In this document: positions 14,534 through 21,998 of the stretch, piece by piece
Layout: every line of letters starts with the position of its first letter
How positions within the stretch are numbered: the first letter of the stretch is position 1
Origin: an uncultured Candidatus Melainabacteria bacterium
GTDB lineage: Bacteria > Cyanobacteriota > Vampirovibrionia > Gastranaerophilales > Gastranaerophilaceae
Assembly (NCBI GenBank): GCA_937891325.1
Contig: CALAFU010000274.1
Span: 1 to 23,465, forward strand
Direction: 5' to 3'
DNA length: 23,465 nucleotides
Position numbers and translations under genes: made by a program
Notes under the pieces: generated by a model
Told to the model about the DNA's origin: nothing
Databases searched by the model: none
What the model saw: only the letters and a program-made list of their open reading frames with translations

Positions 14534-17224
14534 TTATGCAATGTTGATTTTTGGATAACGTTCCTTGACATAAGGATGAATTTTATCATCTTTATCAGTG
14601 TAAACGTAGAACAATTGTTTTCCAGTGATTTGTGAACCACATGCTAACGGCATATCTTCTTCAGCAATAGGTTTCATCAATTCACCTCCAGGCATTTTGA
14701 AGTTGTAAATGTTTACAATAATTTTTTCAGGTGCAAACAAGTTATTTTCTTCAACTTTATCAAGAGGTGAAGTATAGTCTTGACAAATCAACATACCGGC
14801 CCATTTTGGAACTGTTTCCCAATAGTCGCAAGAGCAGTTGGTAAAGTTAACTGTCATAGATGTATTCGTTCTGTTTGACAAACGCAAAACGTTTGAAACA
14901 TGTTCGAAATAGCAATTATTAAAGTTAACAACAGCGTTGGCTTGCGTACCAAAGATTGAAACAGCGTTGTTTGTAAAGTTACCACGGAAGTTGCAATTTT
15001 CAAACAAAATGTTTTTAGCCAGTTTATCACCAGATAAGCCAATTTCAATACAGTTATACAAGGTTGCATCAATATTCATATTTCTGAAAGTAATTGTTTC
15101 AGAGTTACTGACAGCAACAACTGTATTTCCGCTAGATTTCTTGAATTCGCCAGTGATCGTTGTATCAATCAGACGAGTTTCTTCAGCAGCAGAAACCTTT
15201 ACACGAGCGTCGTTTGTAACTTCGACACCTTTTAGATCAACTGATTTACCTGTTGCATTCAATGTCGCAGCAATGTTACCTGAAATAACATAATCTTTTG
15301 TTGTATCAGACAATGTTGTAGGTTCAGTTGTTTCGATTGTAACAGGTTCAATTGATGTTTTTGCTAATTGAGAGACACGTTCTTCAAGAGCAGTTAAGCG
15401 TGTTAAAGCGGATTCAGCTGAACCAGACGCTGATATCGCAGTTTGTTTAACTGAATTCAATTCTGATTTGTCAGCTTTCAGGTTGATAGAACCATTCAAA
15501 CCTTCAACTTCAGATGTCAGTTCAGACTTTTCAGCTTTTAATTCAACTTTACCACTTAAATCTTCCAAATCAACTTTATCCGCTTTAGATTCCAGTGAAG
15601 TATTAAGTCCAGCAACAGAAGTGTCAACATCAGCTTTATTCGCCTTTAAAGCTAAATCAGCAGACATTTCTTCTTTTGTCGCCAGGGTCGAGAGATCAAT
15701 ACTCGTAATCTTTTCATCAACTTCAGCTTTTGAATATGTATCAGCTTTATCAGCTTTATCAGCAAATTTAGCATCAACGTCGTCTAAAGCAGTTTTGTCA
15801 GCCTTAAGATCTAGTTTTTCAGAAATAGCAGAAACTTCTTCTTTATCAGCTTTTAACGCTAAATCTTTATCAGTCGCAATGGTATCGTTATCATTGATTG
15901 TTGCGGCATCTTTTGAATTCAAGTTTAAATGAACTTTAACTGAACCAAAATCAGCAACATCCCATTTTGAAATCATTGCAAGGTTTGCACCTTCGCCAGT
16001 TGTCATAATACCAGAAAAGGCATCATGGTTTTCTAACTGAATAATTTTACGACCTTCGTAATCACTGAATGTAACAACTTTATCTTTATTAACATCCAGT
16101 TTATTTTCTTCAAGTTTCAAATTTTCAGCTACTTCAAATTTATCTTGCTTTTTGGCAACTTCGTTCATTGCAGCTTCTTCAGCAGCTAATGCACGTTCTT
16201 TTTCAACATTCAAATCTTCTGAAATGCCAGCAACTTTTTCATTGACTTCAGATTTTTCAGCAAACACTGAAAGGTCAATTGTTTCAGATAGTTTATCCCA
16301 TTCAGAACCATCCCAAGCATAATTCGCACCTGTTGATTTAACGTTATAAACGTCACCAATTTCTGCATCTTGAGGTAGATCATTTGTTGTTTCAACTTGA
16401 CCTTTATACTTCATGAAAGAGCTTGTTTTAGCATCAACTTCAGCTTTTGTATAAGCATCAGCAATACCATATCCTTCAAGAGTTGTAGCTTTATCAGCTT
16501 TTTTGTTTAATGTAACAGAAAGTTCAGCTTTAACAGTTTCAGCAGAAGATTCGATTTGAGCCGCTGTAGAATTTGAGTCCCAATAATTATCAGCTAGATT
16601 CTTTTTATCAACAATCAAATCTTGTTCAACAGTAGATAGTTTTGAGCTTAAACCTTCAACAACACTTTTTTCAGCTTTAAGATCAACCTTTTCTGATAGA
16701 GCAACTACGTCATTTTTTTCAGCTTTTTCAGCTAAAGAAGAATCAACTTTTGCATCTAAATCAGAAACTGATGATTTAACTTCGGCAATAGCAGTTGTGT
16801 TTGCTTGAACTTTACGTTCTAGAGCAGCAGTTGAACCGCCTTCACCTGATTGTTCTACCCAATCAACGAAGCCACCTTCCATAACTGAAAGAACTTTTCC
16901 TTCTTGACCTTCTGATGCAGGCAAACATTTGCCAGCAGGGGTCAATTCAGAGTTTTCAGTAACGTATTTACCGTCTTCGTCTTTATAAAGTTTCGTATAT
17001 GTGTTTTTGACTTTAGCATCATTGCGAGCTAAATGAACAGTGATAGCAACACTGCTATCAAGTTTGATTTCACCCATATCAGATTGAAAACCGTCTTTAG
17101 AAGCAATCCATTTTACGGTTGTTCCAGCAGGTACTTCAATTTGGTTTCGAGCAATTTCATTTAACTTAATGCTTGCATCAGAAACATTATCTACGAATAA
17201 TTTAAACTTGCAAGTTTTAGCCAT
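14534..17224 (-). CDS. Long tail fibre protein with coiled-coil repeats and beta-helix tip
   Basis: An 896-residue protein. Residues ~1-100 form a probable attachment domain. Residues ~130-630 are dominated by coiled-coil heptads with the recurring units LKADK, LKAEK and KADKADTYSKAEVD, common in trimeric phage fibres. Interrupting them at ~265-325 is MKYKGQVETTNDLP ... IGDVYNVKSTGANYAWDG, a module frequent in phage tail proteins. From ~640, Asn/Ile/Val-rich rungs (ETITFRNMNIDATLYNCIEIG, ILFENCNFRGNFTNNAV) indicate a right-handed parallel beta-helix, typical of receptor-binding or polysaccharide-degrading tips. No catalytic residues can be assigned. Confidence 0.82.
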   Translation of the reverse strand: MAKTCKFKLFVDNVSDASIKLNEIARNQIEVPAGTTVKWIASKDGFQSDMGEIKLDSSVAITVHLARNDAKVKNTYTKLYKDEDGKYVTENSELTPAGKCLPASEGQEGKVLSVMEGGFVDWVEQSGEGGSTAALERKVQANTTAIAEVKSSVSDLDAKVDSSLAEKAEKNDVVALSEKVDLKAEKSVVEGLSSKLSTVEQDLIVDKKNLADNYWDSNSTAAQIESSAETVKAELSVTLNKKADKATTLEGYGIADAYTKAEVDAKTSSFMKYKGQVETTNDLPQDAEIGDVYNVKSTGANYAWDGSEWDKLSETIDLSVFAEKSEVNEKVAGISEDLNVEKERALAAEEAAMNEVAKKQDKFEVAENLKLEENKLDVNKDKVVTFSDYEGRKIIQLENHDAFSGIMTTGEGANLAMISKWDVADFGSVKVHLNLNSKDAATINDNDTIATDKDLALKADKEEVSAISEKLDLKADKTALDDVDAKFADKADKADTYSKAEVDEKITSIDLSTLATKEEMSADLALKANKADVDTSVAGLNTSLESKADKVDLEDLSGKVELKAEKSELTSEVEGLNGSINLKADKSELNSVKQTAISASGSAESALTRLTALEERVSQLAKTSIEPVTIETTEPTTLSDTTKDYVISGNIAATLNATGKSVDLKGVEVTNDARVKVSAAEETRLIDTTITGEFKKSSGNTVVAVSNSETITFRNMNIDATLYNCIEIGLSGDKLAKNILFENCNFRGNFTNNAVSIFGTQANAVVNFNNCYFEHVSNVLRLSNRTNTSMTVNFTNCSCDYWETVPKWAGMLICQDYTSPLDKVEENNLFAPEKIIVNIYNFKMPGGELMKPIAEEDMPLACGSQITGKQLFYVYTDKDDKIHPYVKERYPKINIA

Positions 17225-17283
17225 AGGCTTTATTTCCCCATCATAAATTTAGTTTCCTATCTTTAGAACGGAGAATTAAAATT

Positions 17284-17688
17284 TTAATCTTGCTTTAGTT
17301 TCGTTTCATCAATTGCACCATATTTTACATGCGTGATAGTTCCATCATCATCAGAATAATAAACATTTTTAATTCCAACGTGACGGATAATCTTTTCACA
17401 CATAGGACAAGGTTTTGCACATCCTACAACTTTATCTTTCGAATAGCGATAGACCAAAATCGAGCAACCTTTAAGGGTATTCCAATCTACTTTAAGTAAA
17501 GCCGATTGTTCAGCATGCAAAGATTCAGGCCAATGACGATGTTTCATAGGAATGCTTGAACTACGAATATCATTATAACCGCGAGAAAAAATACGTTTTC
17601 CCTTAAAAATGATAGCCCCAATACGAGGGTAGCAAGTAGATTTTTTAGCTTCTTCAATAGCTGCATTAATAATAGATTGGTAAATCAT
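17284..17688 (-). CDS. Deoxycytidylate/cytidine deaminase-family enzyme
   Basis: A 134-residue protein with the zinc-dependent deaminase signature: HAE at 58-60 (His zinc ligand, Glu proton shuttle) and PCPMC at 93-97 (two Cys zinc ligands). Size and motif spacing fit phage dCMP deaminases, which make dUMP for thymidylate synthesis, but substrate choice within the family cannot be read with certainty. The ORF directly follows a consensus promoter at 17720-17748. The tail fibre gene lies 59 bases downstream without an obvious terminator between, so the two may be co-transcribed. Confidence 0.85.
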   Translation of the reverse strand: MIYQSIINAAIEEAKKSTCYPRIGAIIFKGKRIFSRGYNDIRSSSIPMKHRHWPESLHAEQSALLKVDWNTLKGCSILVYRYSKDKVVGCAKPCPMCEKIIRHVGIKNVYYSDDDGTITHVKYGAIDETKLKQD

Positions 17689-17719
17689 TTAGTTTCTTCT
17701 TTTGTTGAACAATAAGTTA

Positions 17720-17748
17720 TACATATCATATAAAGAAAACATTGTCAA
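17720..17748 (-). promoter_or_regulatory. Sigma-70-type promoter for the deaminase
   Basis: Minus strand TTGACA (17748-17743), 17 bases, TATGTA (17725-17720). It lies 31 bases before the ATG and just downstream of the broken paralogue's stop codon. Confidence 0.75.
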
Positions 17749-17754
17749 CATATT

Positions 17755-17946
17755 TTATAGTTCATTTAGAACATCAGTGTAGTTTTTAAAAATTACATCA
17801 TTTAAAGCTTCTTTTGCACTTTTGTATTGTTTTACATAGTCATGATCAAAATTGATTAAATCATTTATGTCAGAAATATAGCTACATTGAAAAGTATTTT
17901 TTGGAGCATAAAGAATGATATCGGATGGGAGTTTAAAATAACTCAG
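17755..17946 (-). pseudogene. 3' remnant of a fourth copy of the ~170-residue gene family, cut by the TnpB-like gene
   Basis: A 63-codon frame with no start codon, beginning at the TnpB-like stop codon and ending NYTDVLNEL, stop. It aligns with the C-terminal third of the three family members downstream of 19391: LP-S-D-IILYAPK matches LP ... AIIYSPLYK, DYVKQYKSAKEALND matches DYFKTYNNISEAFKD and YFKEYEDAYEALKD, and NYTDVLNEL matches SYTDVLDEI and NYIDVLNEI. The middle ~95 codons expected for this family are missing and the nuclease gene stands in their place. Confidence 0.8.
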
Positions 17947-17956
17947 TTATCTAAAC
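17931..17956 (-). other. Hairpin overlapping the stop codon of the TnpB-like gene
   Basis: ATAAC (17938-17942) and GTTAT (17946-17950) pair around a 3-base loop that is the TnpB-like TGA stop codon, with outer arms GTTTA/TAAAC across a small asymmetric internal loop. In TnpB systems the guide (omega/re) RNA scaffold overlaps the 3' end of the gene and its guide is the following sequence, so this may be part of such a scaffold. That is inference. Confidence 0.4.
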
Positions 17957-19256
17957 AATTATAAATTTTATATAAATTTACCATAGATTTAGATGACTTG
18001 AGTCTAAAAACTTCAGAATCAAAAGAATCTAAAGAACGGCGGTATTTCAATCCCACCGTTTTTAATATATCAAAGAGTTCTTTCCAGCTCGTATAAACCC
18101 AGCTTGCTGATTCCTTCCATAGGTTGAACAAACTGGTTGAGTCTATAAGCTCTGGATAAAACTGACCTTTGATATATTTGAACATTGCACGTCGTGCAAT
18201 TTCCAAACTTGCTGCTATTGGGTCTGGTGCTTCATTATATAAGTTCCCAATGAGTGAAGAATAAACAGAATTGACTTCTATGAAGTCTATTTTGTTTAAA
18301 AGACAATGCTTCTTTAAAGTAGAAACCAACGCTTCTCTTTTCCACTTATTCTTCGTTAATCTGTTGAAAGATTTACCTTTTCCTGAATTGTCTGATTTAA
18401 AATACAAATCTTCGATGCCAAATTTTCCAACATGGAAAAATTTGCATTTATTGATTATATCTTTCGCAATCTCTTTGATTTCAAAGATTCGCTTGTTGTT
18501 TTGGTACTTACTTTTCGCATCATCTGATGCTTTATGTAAGTTTCTTGAGAAGTAAGATAAATCATACTGCTCTTCAAGCAGAATCTTTCTCTTTCCATTA
18601 TCCCATTTAGAAATAGAAAATCCAATATAATTTGGATTCATATCAATTCCTGCAACAACATTTGATTTTCCATTATAATTAGTACAATAGATTTTGGAAT
18701 CGTCAAAAGTAATACAGATCTTATTCAATTTTAATTCTACACTAAAATTGGATAATTTCTGATTACATTGCTCTTCTAAGTTGATTAATTCATAAAGATA
18801 ATTCTTATGAAGTTTTGGTAACTGAAGATTGATATGTTTAGTTTTGGAAAACTTAAATATAAATTGGTTGCTCTCAATATCTAATTTGAATTTACGGTTT
18901 CCATTAGCTAATTTCTCACCCTGCGAATAAATCCCAAGCAATCTACCTGATTTAAACTCATCTTTATTTGATTTATGCTTCAGTCTTTGCAAGAAATTAA
19001 ATTTTCCACCAAAGATGACATTTTCTTTATTTGCAAGAAACAAATAATTTGCTTTCTTAATTGCACATTGAATAAACCAAGAATCTGAAGGAATATTTGA
19101 TAAGCTTTTAGAAAGCAATCTAATATCTTTTTCAGATTTAGAATCTTTGTATCTGTTGAACGCATATCTTACCATATTAGATGACTTCCGAATTTCATCT
19201 CTGATGAAATCACGGTCGTCTTCTGAACAGGTATATGGTAAGCTAATTGTTTTCAA
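17943..19256 (-). CDS. TnpB/IS605 OrfB-like RuvC nuclease lacking the zinc ribbon
   Basis: A 437-residue protein with the split RuvC fold of TnpB-type RNA-guided nucleases: RuvC-I VAGIDMNPNYIGFSI (Asp205), RuvC-II FGIEDLYFKS (Glu282) followed by SFNRLTKNKWKREALVSTLK, and RuvC-III PDPIAASLEIARRA (Asp345). All three acidic residues are present. The CxxC...CxxC zinc ribbon usual between RuvC-II and -III is absent and replaced by VNSVYSSLIGNLYNEA. The start is TTG with AAGG upstream, and a good promoter lies at 19292-19320. No TnpA transposase gene is nearby. It sits inside a broken copy of a multicopy phage gene. Activity and RNA guidance are inferred from the family. Confidence 0.85.
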   Translation of the reverse strand: MKTISLPYTCSEDDRDFIRDEIRKSSNMVRYAFNRYKDSKSEKDIRLLSKSLSNIPSDSWFIQCAIKKANYLFLANKENVIFGGKFNFLQRLKHKSNKDEFKSGRLLGIYSQGEKLANGNRKFKLDIESNQFIFKFSKTKHINLQLPKLHKNYLYELINLEEQCNQKLSNFSVELKLNKICITFDDSKIYCTNYNGKSNVVAGIDMNPNYIGFSISKWDNGKRKILLEEQYDLSYFSRNLHKASDDAKSKYQNNKRIFEIKEIAKDIINKCKFFHVGKFGIEDLYFKSDNSGKGKSFNRLTKNKWKREALVSTLKKHCLLNKIDFIEVNSVYSSLIGNLYNEAPDPIAASLEIARRAMFKYIKGQFYPELIDSTSLFNLWKESASWVYTSWKELFDILKTVGLKYRRSLDSFDSEVFRLKSSKSMVNLYKIYNCLDN

Positions 19257-19291
19257 ATTTAGAAACCTTATAAAATTTCTTATTTTTGTTT

Positions 19292-19320
19292 ATTATAAAT
19301 TATAGAAAATTAAAAATCAA
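19292..19320 (-). promoter_or_regulatory. Sigma-70-type promoter for the TnpB-like gene
   Basis: Minus strand TTGATT (19320-19315), 17 bases, TATAAT (19297-19292): near-consensus -35 and perfect -10. It lies 36 bases before the TTG start, within the insertion, so the element brings its own promoter. Confidence 0.8.
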
Positions 19321-19328
19321 GACTTATT

Positions 19329-19379
19329 TTAACAATAATAGTAATCAATAATTTGTTGGAACACTTTAAAATATTGCAT
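19329..19379 (-). pseudogene. Possible 5' remnant of the fourth family copy
   Basis: A 16-codon frame, MQYFKVFQQIIDYYYC then TAA, with AAGGTG eight bases before its ATG, a better ribosome site than most here. Its start resembles the family N-terminus (SKYFKYYEE, SIFYKYIFE). It lies immediately downstream of an intact family member and upstream of the TnpB-like gene, exactly where the 5' end of the interrupted copy should be. Short, so uncertain. Confidence 0.45.
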
Positions 19380-19390
19380 TATGACACCTT

Positions 19391-19903
19391 TTAGATAGTG
19401 TTTAAAACATCATTATAGTTCATCATTTCAGGTGAGTTTAGAGCATCAAGAAAAGAATCATGATCATTTATGATTCTAAAGTTTTCTGAATGTTTTCCAG
19501 ATGCAAGCATTTTAATATCTTTAAATTCAATGTTTGAAAAAGATTCTGTAACTGTATCAACAATAACATTACTTACATCATTACAGAGCATTAATCCTAT
19601 AGATGTATGTCCTAATTTGTTATCATACAACGTATAAATTATTGGTTCAATGTTATATCTGTTTAAATATTCATCAAGATTTGTTATCATGTCTTTAAAC
19701 GAATCATGATTGATACATGTAGAGTCATGTAGAAGACTATAACCAATAGACTTTACAACATGTAAAAATTCAAAATTTAATTCTAGGCCAGAAATCGCAA
19801 GAGCTTTTTTATCGTAAATGACTTCAGTGTCTGTAACAAAAAATGTTCCTAAACCTGATTTAGCATCATTCGCAACAATATCAAACTTTTCTATTTTTAA
19901 CAT
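19391..19903 (-). CDS. Unknown ~170-residue family, copy 1 (most divergent)
   Basis: A 170-residue protein. The ATG at 19903 (MLKIEKFDI) has GAGG six bases upstream and starts eight bases past the previous stop. It shares the family layout: an N-terminal beta-rich half, then a helix and the terminal motif, here FLDALNSPEMMNYNDVLNTI. The middle differs widely from the other two copies. No catalytic, membrane or nucleic-acid-binding motif is visible. Tandem arrangement with copies 2 and 3 points to repeated duplication and fast divergence, a pattern often seen for accessory genes interacting with variable host factors, but that is inference. Confidence 0.65.
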   Translation of the reverse strand: MLKIEKFDIVANDAKSGLGTFFVTDTEVIYDKKALAISGLELNFEFLHVVKSIGYSLLHDSTCINHDSFKDMITNLDEYLNRYNIEPIIYTLYDNKLGHTSIGLMLCNDVSNVIVDTVTESFSNIEFKDIKMLASGKHSENFRIINDHDSFLDALNSPEMMNYNDVLNTI

Positions 19904-19911
19904 GTGCAACC

Positions 19912-20421
19912 TCAAATTTCATCCAACACATCTGTATAGCTTAAAAAGACCGGATCTTTAAAAGCTTCTGAAATATTGTTATATGTCTTAAAATAATCAT
20001 GTTGTTTATCAATATCATCAAGAAACAATGTGCTAACATAACCTAATATTATATTTTTATATAAAGGCGAGTATATGATAGCATCATCAACTATAGGAAG
20101 AATGATTTTAGGGGTCTCTTTTAGATCTGCACTTTGCCAAACATAGCTATTGATTTCGCCTAATTTGTAAACCTTTTTATATAAATCTTCAACATCAGTT
20201 AACAATTCAATATCATTAGAAAAGTTGATTTTTACATAATCATCACCTAAACGATCAAGATTTCCTATATTATGGCTTACATTTACTACGTATCCAATGT
20301 TACCATCATTATACTGCGAAAAAACTAGAACAAAGCATTGTTTGTCAATTGCATAAAAATTTCTTATATGATGACCTGAATCGTTTGTATTTTCAAAAAT
20401 ATATTTGTAAAAGATAGACAT
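19912..20421 (-). CDS. Unknown ~170-residue family, copy 2
   Basis: A 169-residue protein; ATG at 20421 with AAGGA upstream, 11 bases after the previous stop. Features shared with copies 1 and 3 and with the interrupted copy: short N-terminal aromatic strand (SIFYKYIFE), a central DVEDLYKKV helix matching DVEHLFNDC in copy 3, AIIYSPLYK, and the C-terminal YFKTYNNISEAFKDPVFLSYTDVLDEI region. This is the best match to the fragment at 17755-17946. No recognised domain. Confidence 0.7.
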   Translation of the reverse strand: MSIFYKYIFENTNDSGHHIRNFYAIDKQCFVLVFSQYNDGNIGYVVNVSHNIGNLDRLGDDYVKINFSNDIELLTDVEDLYKKVYKLGEINSYVWQSADLKETPKIILPIVDDAIIYSPLYKNIILGYVSTLFLDDIDKQHDYFKTYNNISEAFKDPVFLSYTDVLDEI

Positions 20422-20432
20422 TAAAGTTCCTT

Positions 20433-20954
20433 TTATATTTCATTTAATACATCAATGTAATTGAGCAATGTTGGATCTTTCAAGGCTTCATACGCATCCT
20501 CATACTCTTTAAAATAAACAATGTCTTTTGTTAGAAAGTTTGGTATTGCAGTGGAAAGGATACCTTGAATATTATCTTCGTTGAAGTTGTAAATTATTCC
20601 ATATTCACCATTTTGTAATGTTAAAAGTATTTCAGGTTTGCTGTTCAACTCTTTTAAAACAACTAGTATTCTTAATGGGATGAATTCATAAAACTTTTTG
20701 AATTCATTAACACAATCATTAAACAAATGTTCAACATCTTTAAAATAGTGTTTATCAGTATTTGTAAAAGATATTGGTATTCCTATTGTAGGAGACGGAA
20801 ACATGCTATGGAAAATAGTCTCATCTTCAAATTTTTTTGTAATTATAATGAAAAAGGCTGAATTATTAACAATATATTTATTGCATACAGTTACTTCTTT
20901 CAACTTTTTGTTGGGCATTTCTTCATAATATTTAAAGTATTTTGACATTTTCAT
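20433..20954 (-). CDS. Unknown ~170-residue family, copy 3
   Basis: A 173-residue protein starting MKMSKYFKYYEEMP; a second in-frame ATG lies two codons in, and neither has a strong ribosome binding site. Family features: aromatic N-terminus, DVEHLFNDC helix, GIIYNF strand, and the terminal YFKEYEDAYEALKDPTLLNYIDVLNEI region. It is first in the tandem run on the minus strand and lies downstream of the terminator at 21023-21057, so transcription must start in the short gap or read through. No motif allows a function. Confidence 0.68.
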   Translation of the reverse strand: MKMSKYFKYYEEMPNKKLKEVTVCNKYIVNNSAFFIIITKKFEDETIFHSMFPSPTIGIPISFTNTDKHYFKDVEHLFNDCVNEFKKFYEFIPLRILVVLKELNSKPEILLTLQNGEYGIIYNFNEDNIQGILSTAIPNFLTKDIVYFKEYEDAYEALKDPTLLNYIDVLNEI

Positions 20955-21022
20955 TTTCTAACAACAAAGTTTCACACTGGTTTAAGAACCTAAAACATCA
21001 ATATTTAATTTAAAGCAAAAAT

Positions 21023-21057
21023 AAAGGCTAGTCAATCAATATGATCGGCTAGCCTTT
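21023..21057 (-). terminator. Intrinsic terminator after the broken lectin-like fibre gene
   Basis: Arms AAAGGCTAG (21023-21031) and CTAGCCTTT (21049-21057) pair over 9 bp with a 17-base loop; on the minus strand the stem runs into ATTTTTGC. It lies seven bases past the stop of the pseudogene. Confidence 0.85.
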
Positions 21058-21063
21058 GTATAT

Positions 21064-21998
21064 TTATTTTTTTACCCATTTTGGAATTTTGTATTCAAGT
21101 TTCCAAAACATTTCATCATTAACTTTCAAATAAGTATCTTTCAAATAAATTTTAGCATTTGTTGAAAGATTATTACCGTGATGTGTACCTAAAATTAATG
21201 ACGTGTCTGGTGAAAAAACAGGCGATGAAGATTCGATCGTTAAATCTTCAATGAAATTTATTCCATCTTCAGAAATACTAACTTTATAGCTAGAACCATT
21301 GAACGCCAATTTTACCCAATAGTCTTTATTGGTTTCTAAAGATTTTGTTCCTGATGTTCCATATGCAATATCATAGTTTTGACCATCTGAACTTAAGAAA
21401 ACCCAAATTTGTGAACTATTATTGCACCCTAAAGCGATGCCTAAAGGTGTAGACGAATTACTAGCCAAAAATCTTGTCGATGTTGAGTAGCTATCTGAAT
21501 TGACCTTAATTACAAATCTCCATTGTCAATAGTTATATTTGCATTATTTGCATTAAAGTTGATAGTTACATCAACATGTTCAATTTCTAATGTTGATATT
21601 TTGCCTAATTCATTTGGTAAAATATCTTGCATTGCTATACCTTGAAAAGCATAACTATTAATTAAGATTTGAACTGTCACTTCCGACGATTTCCAATGAT
21701 ACTTGTGTTAATTGGTGTATTAATAACAAACCGCCATCTGTATTTGTTTTTTCATCATAATTTAAAGAGCCAGTATAGTTTGATAAAAGACATGCTGTAC
21801 TCATATCAGCTGAAAATGTAACTGGTGTAAAATAAGAATATTGCCAGTTTTTACATACTTCAGGTAAGTGTAAAATTACTTTTCGCCAAATAGGCGTATT
21901 GTTTTCATCCAAACCATAATATTTTAAAATCCAACCATATTTTAAACAATTACCTTCAGCAAAACTACTTCCTGAACTACATGTAAATCAACACTCAT
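21064..21998 (-). pseudogene. Frameshifted fibre-like gene with C-terminal lectin (LamG-like) domain
   Basis: Four protein-like stretches lie end to end on the minus strand in changing frames. From an ATG at 21998, MSVDL continues after a shift near 21985 as CSSGSSFAEGNCLKYGWILK through TGSLNYDEKTNTDGGLLLI and VSLEI. A second shift near 21675 leads to VTVQILINSYAFQGIAM ... TLEIEHVDVTINF, and a third near 21525 to WRFVIKVNSDSYSTSTRF. The last piece has the strand pattern of concanavalin-like/LamG domains (WVKLAFNGSSYKVSISEDG) and ends KIPKWVKK. One base changed at each point would restore a ~310-residue protein. Either true decay or sequencing error; the intact neighbours favour decay. Confidence 0.7.

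Noticed and set aside
14937..15932. Plus-strand open frames of 118 and 154 codons inside the tail fibre gene.
   Set aside because: They are antisense to a clear long fibre gene and have Ser/Ala-rich composition mirroring its coiled-coil repeats; no ribosome sites.
15300..16800. Recurrent LKADK/LKAEK-coding units considered as a DNA-level tandem repeat.
   Set aside because: The nucleotide copies are diverged and irregularly spaced; the repeat is a protein coiled-coil feature, not a DNA repeat array.
20982..21023. A minus-strand fragment reading KLNIDVLGS, stop, resembling the end of the ~170-residue family and hinting at a fifth copy.
   Set aside because: Only about seven residues match and it overlaps the terminator flank; too short to separate from chance in AT-rich DNA.
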